From NCBI GenBank assembly GCA_041738285.1, contig JBGSQB010000053.1, positions 1-9,326 of the forward strand: 9,326 nucleotides of DNA. The letters are read 5' to 3'. Under the pieces are notes generated by a model. That model was given only the letters and a program-made list of their open reading frames with translations. It was not told where the DNA came from and searched no databases. This document shows positions 1-6,641 of this stretch, in pieces. Positions within the stretch are counted from its first letter, which is position 1; the number at the start of each line of letters is the position of its first letter. This DNA is from SZUA-521 sp041738285 (GTDB taxonomy: Bacteria > Pseudomonadota > Gammaproteobacteria > Pseudomonadales > Azotimanducaceae). The translations under genes were made by a program, and so were the position numbers.

Positions 1-513
1 CCCTGCGGGGCCTGCCATGGCGCCAACGGCGTGGCGACCCTGCCCGCGTATCCGAATCTTGCCGGGCAGGGCGAGAAATACACCCTCGATCAGCTCAAGG
101 CGATCAAGAGCGGCACGCGCAGTGCACCGCTCATGACCGGGCAGCTCGACGCGATGTCCGACGGCGACCTTGCCAATCTCGCCGCGTACTACGCCGCGAT
201 GCCGCGCGCGGTGGGTCAGGCAAAGGATGAGCGACTGGACGTTGGCGCGCAGATTTTCCGCGGTGGCATCGCTCGTAAGGGCGTTGCTGCCTGCACCGCC
301 TGTCATTCACCCAGCGGCGCCGGCAACAGCCTCGCGGGATTTCCCGGCGTGGGTGGTCAATCGGCCGACTACGTGACGGCGCAATTGATCGCTTACCGCG
401 AAGGCGTGCGGATGACGGATGACGCGCTCGGCGGGGTGATGCGCGCGGTTGCTGAAGGGCTCACGGATGGTGAGATCAGGGCGGTGGCAAATTACATTCA
501 GGGCCTGCACTAA
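1..513 (+). CDS. Cytochrome c4 (dihaem periplasmic cytochrome c), 5'-truncated
   Basis: The reading frame is open from base 1, so the start lies outside the window. It encodes 170 residues and ends in TAA. Two haem-binding CxxCH motifs are visible: CGACH at residues 2-6 (bases 4-18) and CTACH at bases 292-306. Each sits in a class I cytochrome fold of about 90 residues. Candidate axial methionines lie at bases 133-135 (context PLMTGQL) and 439-441 (context GGVMRAV). Two similar domains in tandem are the signature of cytochrome c4, a periplasmic dihaem electron carrier thought to pass electrons to terminal oxidases. Mature c4 is about 180-190 residues, so only the signal peptide and a few mature residues should be missing. 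A terminator follows 40 bases downstream. The family call is strong; the electron partner is inferred from the family. Confidence 0.93.
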   Translation, partial: PCGACHGANGVATLPAYPNLAGQGEKYTLDQLKAIKSGTRSAPLMTGQLDAMSDGDLANLAAYYAAMPRAVGQAKDERLDVGAQIFRGGIARKGVAACTACHSPSGAGNSLAGFPGVGGQSADYVTAQLIAYREGVRMTDDALGGVMRAVAEGLTDGEIRAVANYIQGLH

Positions 514-554
514 AGCGGTCGTCGAGGGTCGAAGAGACGCTGACCGATTCATCC

Positions 555-579
555 GGGGTGGCCATGGCCGCCCTTTTTT
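555..579 (+). terminator. Rho-independent terminator after cytochrome c4
   Basis: A 7-bp stem GGGTGGC/GCCGCCC (556-562 with 567-573, one G-U pair) closes a CATG loop and is followed directly by six T (574-579). This is a textbook intrinsic terminator, 42 bases after the cytochrome stop. It separates the cytochrome from dsbA, so dsbA probably has its own promoter in the roughly 50 bases that follow or depends on read-through. Confidence 0.85.
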
Positions 580-589
580 GTCTGCGCAT

Positions 590-605
590 CGCTCGGGTTC
601 GAGCG
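590..605 (+). promoter_or_regulatory. Small perfect inverted repeat in the dsbA leader
   Basis: CGCTCG and CGAGCG (590-595 and 600-605) form a perfect 6-bp inverted repeat around GGTT. It lies 12 bases before the dsbA ribosome binding site (GAGGAG, 618-623). It could be a leader hairpin or a small operator. No T tract follows, so it is not a terminator. I see no convincing -35/-10 pair between the upstream terminator and dsbA. Confidence 0.3.
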
Positions 606-630
606 TTCACCTAGGTCGAGGAGTAGTCAG

Positions 631-1272
631 ATGAGAGCATGGCTTTCGATGGCGGTCGCGCTGATCGCTCTGTTTGGCGTGGCGGTTGCGGCCGAAGAGT
701 TCGAAGCCGGGGTTCACTACGAAGTGCTGCCGATCCCGGTGGACACCGCCGCGGCCGACAAGATCGAAGTCGTCGAAATATTTTCCTACGGCTGCCCCGC
801 CTGCTTCGGTTTCGACCCGATCCTGGAGAGCTGGCGGGCAAACCAGGCAAATGACGTACTGTTCCGCCGCATGCCCGCGATGGTGCGCGAAGATTGGGTG
901 ATGTATGCGCAGGCCTTCTATGCCGCTGAAGCCCTTGGCGTGCTCGACAAGATGCACACACCGATGTTCGAGGCCCTCCACATGCGCGGCCTCGACCTGC
1001 GTGACCCGAAGGTGCTCGCCGGTGTGTTCAAGGACTCCGCGGGGATCAACGAAGACGAGTTCGTGCGCGTGCTGAACTCGTTTGGCGTGCGCAGTAAGAC
1101 GATGCAGGCCGATGCCCAGGGGCGCATGTATCGCATCACCGGCGTGCCCACCATCGTCGTCGACGGCAAGTACCGTGTCTACGGTGGAATGCTCGATGGC
1201 AGCAACATCCGCGTGCTGGCGGTCGTGGACTTCCTGATCTCAATGATCCGCGAACAGTCGAAGAGCGGGTGA
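631..1272 (+). CDS. dsbA: Thiol:disulfide interchange protein DsbA, CPAC active site
   Basis: This 213-residue protein starts at ATG 631, 7 bases after a strong GAGGAG site. Residues 1-21 form a signal peptide (R near the start, a hydrophobic core, then VAVAA), so it is periplasmic. The thioredoxin-like active site follows FSYG at residues 55-58 and reads C-P-A-C. The cis-proline loop GVPT is at residues 171-174, and the helical insert between them matches DsbA. DsbA oxidises cysteine pairs in exported proteins and is itself re-oxidised by DsbB, which is not in the window. The usual DsbA motif is CPHC. The histidine is replaced by alanine here, which should change the redox potential. The stop overlaps the next gene's GTG start by 4 bases. 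It could be a specialised DsbA-family paralogue rather than the main oxidase, but overall length and gene order favour dsbA. Confidence 0.9.
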   Translation: MRAWLSMAVALIALFGVAVAAEEFEAGVHYEVLPIPVDTAAADKIEVVEIFSYGCPACFGFDPILESWRANQANDVLFRRMPAMVREDWVMYAQAFYAAEALGVLDKMHTPMFEALHMRGLDLRDPKVLAGVFKDSAGINEDEFVRVLNSFGVRSKTMQADAQGRMYRITGVPTIVVDGKYRVYGGMLDGSNIRVLAVVDFLISMIREQSKSG

Positions 1273-2243
1273 GCGTGGCGCGGGAATTGCCAGACACTGC
1301 ACAGTTGCGACGGTTGCCGATTGATAGACTGCCACTGACCCTCGGCCCAGGCCCACTTCCCGGCGTGATGAACAAAGCCCTCGGAACGCTCGCGAACTTT
1401 GCCAGTGGCCGACGCACCGAGCCCCAGTGGTCGGCTGTCACTGCACTGCAGAATCCGCGCGGCGTCCACACCGATTGTGCCCAGCGCGACGCCCTGCGCC
1501 TGCTGTCGTTCAACATCCAGGTCGGCATCAGCACACGGCGTTACCGGCACTATCTCACCAACGGCTGGAAGCATTTGCTGCCGCACGAATCGCGTTCGCA
1601 CAATCTGCGGCGCATCGCCGATCTCATCGGTGAGTACGATGTGGTGGCACTGCAGGAGGTCGACGGCGGCAGCCTGCGCAGCGGCTTCGTGAACCAGGTC
1701 GAGTACCTTGCCTACCGCGCGCACTTCCCATTCTGGTACGCGCAGCTCAATCGCGACCTCGGCCCACTCGCACAGCATGGCAATGGCCTGTTGTCGCGGC
1801 TCGAACCCCGCCAGCTCGAAGATCACAAGCTCCCCGGCATGATCCCGGGTCGCGGCGCCATCGTCATGCGCGTGCGCTTCGGACAGATCGAGGTGCTGGT
1901 CATACTATTGCACCTGTCGCTGGGCGAGCGATCGCGTCAGCGTCAGCTGTCCTATGTGCGGGCGCTCATCGAAGGTCACCAGCACGTCGTCATCATGGGG
2001 GATATGAACAGTCACTTGAGTCGGCTCCTGTTCGGATCGCCGTTGTCGGATACGCCGCTGCTGCCCGCGAACGAAGTCGTGCCGACGTATCCAAGCTGGT
2101 CGCCCGCGGTCGCGCTCGACCATATCCTGGTCACGCCCACCTTGCGCGTGCGGCAGTTCGAAGTGCTCGACTGTGAAGTGTCCGATCACCGCCCGCTTGC
2201 AGTCACACTTGGCCTCAACGACGGCAGCCACCGCCTGCAGTAA
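1269..2243 (+). CDS. Endonuclease/exonuclease/phosphatase (EEP) family protein
   Basis: This 324-residue protein carries the EEP (DNase I-like) metal-dependent fold at residues 77-316. Its motifs appear in family order: LSFNIQVG with N82, VVALQEVDGG with E130 (metal ligand), LHLSLG with H215, IMGDMNSH with D245 and N247, LDHILV with D284 and H285, and SDHRPL with D306 and H307. All expected catalytic positions are present, so a working phosphodiesterase or nuclease is likely; the substrate is unknown. The GTG start at 1269 overlaps the dsbA stop (GTGA) and has an AAGAG-like site just upstream, which points to translational coupling. An in-frame ATG at 1368 is the alternative start but lacks a ribosome binding site. 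Residues 1-76 match no domain I recognise and do not look like a signal peptide. The gene after dsbA in Pseudomonas encodes the same family. Confidence 0.85.
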   Translation: MSVARELPDTAQLRRLPIDRLPLTLGPGPLPGVMNKALGTLANFASGRRTEPQWSAVTALQNPRGVHTDCAQRDALRLLSFNIQVGISTRRYRHYLTNGWKHLLPHESRSHNLRRIADLIGEYDVVALQEVDGGSLRSGFVNQVEYLAYRAHFPFWYAQLNRDLGPLAQHGNGLLSRLEPRQLEDHKLPGMIPGRGAIVMRVRFGQIEVLVILLHLSLGERSRQRQLSYVRALIEGHQHVVIMGDMNSHLSRLLFGSPLSDTPLLPANEVVPTYPSWSPAVALDHILVTPTLRVRQFEVLDCEVSDHRPLAVTLGLNDGSHRLQ

Positions 2244-2301
2244 CTGGGTCTGCAGTAATTCCGTATCGGCGTGGCCATGCATCTGGTCGTAGACTGGTCG
2301 T
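2235..2301 (+). repeat. Short direct repeats in the EEP-WS/DGAT gap
   Basis: Two short repeats lie in this gap. CTGCAGTAA occurs at 2235-2243, where it includes the EEP stop codon, and again at 2250-2258; its CTGCAG halves can also pair as a 6-bp hairpin. CTGGTCGT occurs at 2283-2290 and 2294-2301, starting exactly 11 bases apart, about one helical turn. The second pair lies 23-41 bases before the acyltransferase start and is spaced like a tandem regulator site. No clear promoter is visible in the 80-base gap. Confidence 0.35.
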
Positions 2302-2323
2302 TCATTCGGTTCCGGGGAAGGTC

Positions 2324-3733
2324 ATGCAACAGCTGTCGGGGCAGGACGCGACGTTCCTGTACGTCGAATCGGCGCGCACCCCCATGCACATCGGCGCGCT
2401 CAGCATCTACGACCCCGCCACTGCGCCCGGCGGTCAGGTCCGTTTCAAACAGATCCTCGATCACATCGAGAGCCGACTTCACACTGCGCGGGCGTATCGC
2501 CAGCGCCTGGTGCGCGTGCCGTTCGAACTTGACTATCCCTACTGGATCAACGATCGCTTCTTCGACCTCGAGTTCCACGTCCGCCACATTGCATTGCCGG
2601 CGCCCGGTGATTGGCGGCAACTGTGCATCCAGGCCGCGCGCCTGCACTCACGTGTGCTCGACCTCACCAAACCCTTGTGGGAGTTCTACGTCATTGAAGG
2701 ACTCGACAATGTGGCCGGCGTACCGAAGGGTGCGTATGCGATTCTCTCGAAGGTCCATCATGCAGCGATCGATGGCGTAAGCGGCACCGAGCTGACCGCG
2801 TCGCTGCATGATCTCACCGCCGAGTCGAAGCGGATGATTGCCGATGCGCCATGGCATCCCGAAACAGAACCCTCCGTTTCCGAGCTCATGGCGCGCACGG
2901 CGGGCAACAACTTCAAGGAGCCGTTTCAGCTGTTGCGTGTGCTCGCGAGCGCGGCACCGTCACTGGTGTCGACCCAGGTCAAACTCGCAAGGCACGAACT
3001 CGAGTCCTCCGGTCCCGTGCCGAAGACGCGCTTCAACGGCGCTGTGTCCGGTCATCGCGTATTCGAGGGTCGCTCGTTCCCGCTGGCGGGTTTCAAGCAG
3101 ATCCGCAAGGCCGTTGCGAGCGCAACGATCAACGATGCCGTGCTCAGCGTGTGCGGCGGCGCGGTGCGCGCCTATCTGGAGGGCAGCGGCGAATTGCCAG
3201 AGGAGTCATTGATCGCGATGGCGCCGGTCAATGTGCGCAAGGACGACGAGGTAGGTACTGCGGGCAATCGGGTGTCGGTGATGAGCGTGTCGATGCGCAC
3301 CGACATTGCCGATCCGCTCGAACGCCTGCACGCCGTTCACACCGCGACGCGCAACTCCAAGGCGCTGTCGAAGGCCTACGGCGCACGCTTGATGACCGAC
3401 CTCAATCGCCATGTGCCGGCGTCGACCCTCGCACTTGCGGGTCGACTGGTGTCGCGCTGGGGGCTCGCCAACGCGATCGATCCAATCTTCAACGCGGTGG
3501 TGACCAACGTGCCGGGGCCACAAGTACCGATGTACATGAATGGCGCCAAGCTCATCGGCTACTACGGGCTCGGGCCGATCACCGACAGCATGGGCCTGTT
3601 CATGCCGGTCTTGAGCTACGCGGGCAACATGAGCATCAGCGTGACCAGTTGCCGGCGCATGATGCCGGATCCTGAACGGTTCGCCGATTGCCTCGATCGT
3701 GCGTTCCACGACACGCTGGCCGCGGTCAGCTGA
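2324..3733 (+). CDS. Wax ester synthase / diacylglycerol O-acyltransferase (WS/DGAT)
   Basis: This 469-residue protein has the usual length of the bifunctional WS/DGAT family. It joins acyl-CoA to fatty alcohols or to diacylglycerol, making wax esters or triacylglycerol at the inner face of the cytoplasmic membrane. The N-terminus MQQLSGQDATFLYVES is typical. Motifs in order are PLWE (117-120), the catalytic HHxxxDG as HHAAIDG (145-151, active H146), an ND motif in ATINDAVLSVCGGA (N270, D271), GNRVS (314-318) and TNVPGP (394-399). ATG 2324 is preceded by GGGGAAGG at 2314-2321. The gene may be read with the upstream EEP gene across an 80-base gap, or alone. It converges on the PQQ dehydrogenase, and a hairpin overlaps its stop codon. 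Substrate preference (wax ester or triacylglycerol) cannot be told from the sequence. Confidence 0.93.
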   Translation: MQQLSGQDATFLYVESARTPMHIGALSIYDPATAPGGQVRFKQILDHIESRLHTARAYRQRLVRVPFELDYPYWINDRFFDLEFHVRHIALPAPGDWRQLCIQAARLHSRVLDLTKPLWEFYVIEGLDNVAGVPKGAYAILSKVHHAAIDGVSGTELTASLHDLTAESKRMIADAPWHPETEPSVSELMARTAGNNFKEPFQLLRVLASAAPSLVSTQVKLARHELESSGPVPKTRFNGAVSGHRVFEGRSFPLAGFKQIRKAVASATINDAVLSVCGGAVRAYLEGSGELPEESLIAMAPVNVRKDDEVGTAGNRVSVMSVSMRTDIADPLERLHAVHTATRNSKALSKAYGARLMTDLNRHVPASTLALAGRLVSRWGLANAIDPIFNAVVTNVPGPQVPMYMNGAKLIGYYGLGPITDSMGLFMPVLSYAGNMSISVTSCRRMMPDPERFADCLDRAFHDTLAAVS

Positions 3734-3743
3734 TCGCGGCCAG
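3716..3743. terminator. Hairpin between convergent genes, possible bidirectional terminator
   Basis: A 12-bp stem (3716-3727 with 3732-3743, one G-T wobble) encloses an AGCT loop. It contains the stop codon of the acyltransferase (3731-3733) and ends 11 bases before the stop codon of the minus-strand dehydrogenase. No T run follows on either strand, so it is not a standard intrinsic terminator. A role as a shared 3' end structure or transcript stabiliser for both genes is inferred from position. Confidence 0.45.
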
Positions 3744-3754
3744 GTGCCCTTGGC

Positions 3755-5995
3755 TTACTCCGGTGCCGTGCGTTTGACGCAGGCCGTTTCGAACAACTCC
3801 GGATACTCGGCCGGATAACTGGTCTGACAGAACGCGATGCCGGTCACTGCCTGGTTGATCACGTAGGCATGCACCGACTTCGACTGTGCTTCGTCGAGTA
3901 CATGGGCGAAGCCCGCCATGCCCTTCCCAACGAACGCGCCACCGCGCACGATCGCATCCCACGCCTCGTGCGTAGCGGGCGCCATGTAGCGCAAATCAGG
4001 CAGTGATCCGGATGACAGCGCGCCGGGTCCGTGACAGACGCTGCAATAGGTATGGTAGAGCGACTCGCCCTGGGCGATTTCTTCCGGGGTTGCCTTGGAT
4101 TCAGGCGGCGTCGGAATGTTGATCGGCGTGACCTTGGGTTCCGGCAGCTTGGTCGCGCCGCCAATCTTGAATGCCAGCAGGCGGCCGCCCTGCAGGACGT
4201 TGTCACGATGCTTGGGTACGCCGGACGCAAGTGCGAAGGCACCGCCCCAGCCCGCCATCACCGCAACATATTGCTCACCATCCACGGTGTATGACACGGG
4301 CGCGGCGATGATGCCGTTGTAAACCGGCGTCTCCCAGAGCAGTTTGCCGGTGTCGGCTGCATAGGCTGCGAAGTGACCATCGGAGCGGCCCTGAAACACG
4401 AGGTTACCTGCCGTTGACAGCACGCCGCCGTTCCAGCTGGTCGCATGTTGCACACGCCACACTTCTTTCTGGGTGACGGGATCCCATGCGGCCAGATGTC
4501 CCTTAACGTTGCGCAGGTCGGCAATCTGCCCCTCAACGGTCTTGCTGGGAATCATGTAGTCGGTCGAGACGCCGAGGTTCCAGCTGCCGGGTTCGTGCTG
4601 GAACGCATTGTTCTGGGCAAATTTGAAATTCATGTCCAGCGCCGGGATGTAGACGAGATTCGTCAGCGGACTGTAGGACATCGGGTGCCAATTGTGCCCG
4701 CCGTAAGGTGAAGGCCATATGGTCTTCATCTCGTTGGCGTAGTGGGCTTCCGGATTCTCCACGGGTCGCCCCGTCTCCTTGTCGATGTGACTTGCCCACG
4801 TCACGGGCACGTAAGCTTCGGCGGATATGAACTCACCGTTCGTGCGATCGATGACATAGAAGAATCCGTTCTTCGGCGCCTGCATCAGTACTTTGCGTGG
4901 GGTGCCGCCGATCTCGATGTCCGCGAGAATCATGTGCTGGGTTGCCGTGTAGTCCCAGGTGTCGCCTGGCGTCGTCTGATAGAACCAGGCCATCTCGCCG
5001 TTGTCGGGATTGATTGCAACGATCGACGACACATAGAGGTTGTCGCCGCCGCCCGGACTGCGCAGGTATCGATTCCACGGCGAGCCGTTGCCAACGCCGA
5101 TGTACAACAGATTGAGCGCTGGATCGAAGGCCATCGAGTCCCACACCGTGCCGCCGCCGCCGACGTCCCACCACTTGCCGCCGCGCCAGGTGGCCGCTGC
5201 CTGTTCGAGGTGTTTGCCTTCAAAGGGCTTGGCCGGATCGCCCGGCACGGTGAAAAAACGCCAACTCTCCGCACCGGTCGCGGTGTCGTACGCGGTGATG
5301 TAACCGCGCACGCCGTACTCGGCACCGCCGTTACCGATGATCACTTTGTCTTTGACGATGCGCGGCGCGCCGGTAATCGTGTAGGGGCGCTCAGGATCGA
5401 TCGTCAGTTTTTCCCACGCCAGTTTGCCGGTGCCGGCATCGAGCGCAATCAGTCGGCCGTCGATCGTGCCGGCATAGACTCGGCCTTTCCAGACGGCCAC
5501 ACCGCGATTGACCACGTCGCAGCATGCGTACTTGCCCCACTCGCGTTTGACCTGAGGATCGTATTGCCAGATCAGTTCGCCGGTTCGAGCATCGTTGGCG
5601 AACACCACGCTCCATGAGCCGGTGGTGAACATCACACCATCGACCACGATGGGTGTGGCTTCGAGGCCACGGGTGGTGCCGGTATCCCAATACCAGGCGA
5701 GACCGAGCGATGCGACGTTGTCGGCGTCGATCTGGTCGAGGGGCGAAAAGCGCTGCTCACCATAGTCTCGACCATGGGCCAGCCAGTTGCCGGGCTCCGC
5801 GTCGGCCTTGCCGATGCGATTGCCATCGACGGTTGCGGTGTGTGCCACGATGCGCTCGGCGCGAGAAGCTTCCGCCGCTGCGGGCGCGACATCGGCTGCA
5901 GGTGTCACGGTGGTCGACTGTGGATCTGAACACGCGGCAAGCAGCGCGCACGAAACGAACACCGCAAGTGCGCGGCGTGAATAGGTCAGCGGCAT
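3755..5995 (-). CDS. PQQ-dependent alcohol dehydrogenase with fused cytochrome c (quinohaemoprotein), lipoprotein
   Basis: This 746-residue enzyme of the methanol/ethanol PQQ dehydrogenase family oxidises alcohols outside the cytoplasm. The eight-bladed propeller spans about residues 60-615, with W-docking repeats such as GRLIALDAGTGKLAWE. The vicinal disulfide is C158-C159 (YACCDVV). Likely metal ligands are E226 (GGAEYG) and N303 (GVGNGSPWN), and the catalytic base is D348 (DTWDY). Position 350 is Thr, not the Asp that marks lanthanide enzymes, so calcium is predicted. A C-terminal cytochrome c domain has CSVCH at 651-655 and a candidate Met ligand at 693, making this a type II quinohaemoprotein. 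I chose ATG 5995 over the in-frame ATG 6049 because it begins a lipoprotein signal (RRALAVFV, lipobox LAAC, Cys22) and has a GGGGGGA site. Cysteines 723 and 739 follow the haem domain. The alcohol substrate is unknown. Confidence 0.93.
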   Translation of the reverse strand: MPLTYSRRALAVFVSCALLAACSDPQSTTVTPAADVAPAAAEASRAERIVAHTATVDGNRIGKADAEPGNWLAHGRDYGEQRFSPLDQIDADNVASLGLAWYWDTGTTRGLEATPIVVDGVMFTTGSWSVVFANDARTGELIWQYDPQVKREWGKYACCDVVNRGVAVWKGRVYAGTIDGRLIALDAGTGKLAWEKLTIDPERPYTITGAPRIVKDKVIIGNGGAEYGVRGYITAYDTATGAESWRFFTVPGDPAKPFEGKHLEQAAATWRGGKWWDVGGGGTVWDSMAFDPALNLLYIGVGNGSPWNRYLRSPGGGDNLYVSSIVAINPDNGEMAWFYQTTPGDTWDYTATQHMILADIEIGGTPRKVLMQAPKNGFFYVIDRTNGEFISAEAYVPVTWASHIDKETGRPVENPEAHYANEMKTIWPSPYGGHNWHPMSYSPLTNLVYIPALDMNFKFAQNNAFQHEPGSWNLGVSTDYMIPSKTVEGQIADLRNVKGHLAAWDPVTQKEVWRVQHATSWNGGVLSTAGNLVFQGRSDGHFAAYAADTGKLLWETPVYNGIIAAPVSYTVDGEQYVAVMAGWGGAFALASGVPKHRDNVLQGGRLLAFKIGGATKLPEPKVTPINIPTPPESKATPEEIAQGESLYHTYCSVCHGPGALSSGSLPDLRYMAPATHEAWDAIVRGGAFVGKGMAGFAHVLDEAQSKSVHAYVINQAVTGIAFCQTSYPAEYPELFETACVKRTAPE

Positions 5996-6020
5996 GAGTC
6001 CCCCCGAATGAAAAAACCCC

Positions 6021-6072
6021 ATTTGGCGCAATCTACGCCAACCGAGCACAGTTTACTGATTTGGCGCGATCT
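6021..6072. repeat. ATTTGGCGC direct repeats and inverted repeat upstream of the PQQ dehydrogenase
   Basis: ATTTGGCGCAATCT (6021-6034) and ATTTGGCGCGATCT (6059-6072) are 14-base direct repeats with one mismatch, 38 bases apart. The first also forms a perfect inverted repeat TTGGCG-N7-CGCCAA (6023-6041). All lie between the phaR stop and the dehydrogenase start. On the minus strand the inverted repeat is followed after ATGGGG-type bases by TTTTTT (6011-6016), so it may instead be a weak terminator hairpin for phaR. A regulator site is equally possible. Confidence 0.4.
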
Positions 6073-6084
6073 TCCCTAGGCTTG

Positions 6085-6594
6085 CTACGGCTCGCGCGTG
6101 CGGTCGTGCTCGCGGGGGTCGTTGGCGGCATCGGCGCCGGTTGGCTCGCCTTTCGTGGCATCCATGCCGGGACCTGCACCGGGTAGCAGTGAGCGCAGGA
6201 AACTGATGTTCTGGTCTGCGAGTTTCTGCATCAGCTTGATGGGGTTGGCGTTCAACACCTCGCGCATGCGGCGCTGGTACAGCTCCTGCTGCTCGAGAAA
6301 GGTGAACATGCTTTGCTCGAGATAGCGGCTCAGGACGCCTTGCATGCTGTCGCCATAGAACCGAATGACCTGCTCGAGCACCTTGTTGGTGAGCAAGGGC
6401 TCGTGGCCCTCGGCTTCCTGCTCGGCGATGATCTGCAGCAGCACGCTGCGCGTGAGATCGCGCCCCGACTTGGAGTCGACCACCTTGACGGGGTCCTTCG
6501 TGAGAATCATCTTACGAACGTCTTCCAGCGTGACGTAGGCACTCTGCTGGGTGTCGTAGAGTCTGCGGTTCGGGTACTTTTTCAATATGCGCAA
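6085..6594 (-). CDS. phaR: Polyhydroxyalkanoate synthesis repressor PhaR
   Basis: The PHB/PHA accumulation regulator domain is plain: KKYPNRRLYDT at residues 5-15, then YVTLEDVRKMI and VVDSKSGRDLT. A PHB_acc segment follows at about residues 67-106 (LLTNKVLEQVIRFYGDSMQG), then a glutamine-rich helical stretch and a polar tail. PhaR binds DNA and PHA polymer: it represses phasin genes and its own gene until granules form. I favour the TTG at 6592-6594 as start, because it gives MRILKKYPNRR and lies 9 bases after AGGAG (6604-6608). No in-frame ATG exists nearby; the frame stays open back to another TTG at 6672 that lacks a ribosome site. The resulting 169 residues is an ordinary length for the family. 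The gene is divergent from a small gene at 6703 and lies 89 bases before the PQQ dehydrogenase on the same strand. No phaC or phasin gene is in the window. Confidence 0.92.
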   Translation of the reverse strand: MRILKKYPNRRLYDTQQSAYVTLEDVRKMILTKDPVKVVDSKSGRDLTRSVLLQIIAEQEAEGHEPLLTNKVLEQVIRFYGDSMQGVLSRYLEQSMFTFLEQQELYQRRMREVLNANPIKLMQKLADQNISFLRSLLPGAGPGMDATKGEPTGADAANDPREHDRTREP

Positions 6595-6641
6595 TGCAAC
6601 ATGCTCCTGCCGCAAGCGACAGCTTATGCGGAGGCGGTCAT

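Noticed and set aside
2851..3675. Plus-strand open frame of 274 codons inside WS/DGAT
   Set aside because: It overlaps the WS/DGAT frame along conserved motifs such as TNVPGP and encodes low-complexity Arg-rich protein.
4742..5617. Long plus-strand open frame opposite the PQQ dehydrogenase
   Set aside because: It is antisense to a gene with clear family motifs; its translation is Arg/His/Val-rich with no recognisable domain, as expected for a shadow frame in GC-rich DNA.
6023..6041. Sigma-54-like GG-N10-GC spacing in the inverted repeat
   Set aside because: Only the invariant GG and GC match; the rest of the TGGCAC-N5-TTGC consensus is absent, and the spacing arises from the palindrome itself.
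5996..6049. Longer start of the PQQ dehydrogenase at 6049
   Set aside because: It adds 18 residues before a complete lipoprotein signal peptide and would bury the signal; ATG 5995 has its own ribosome site.
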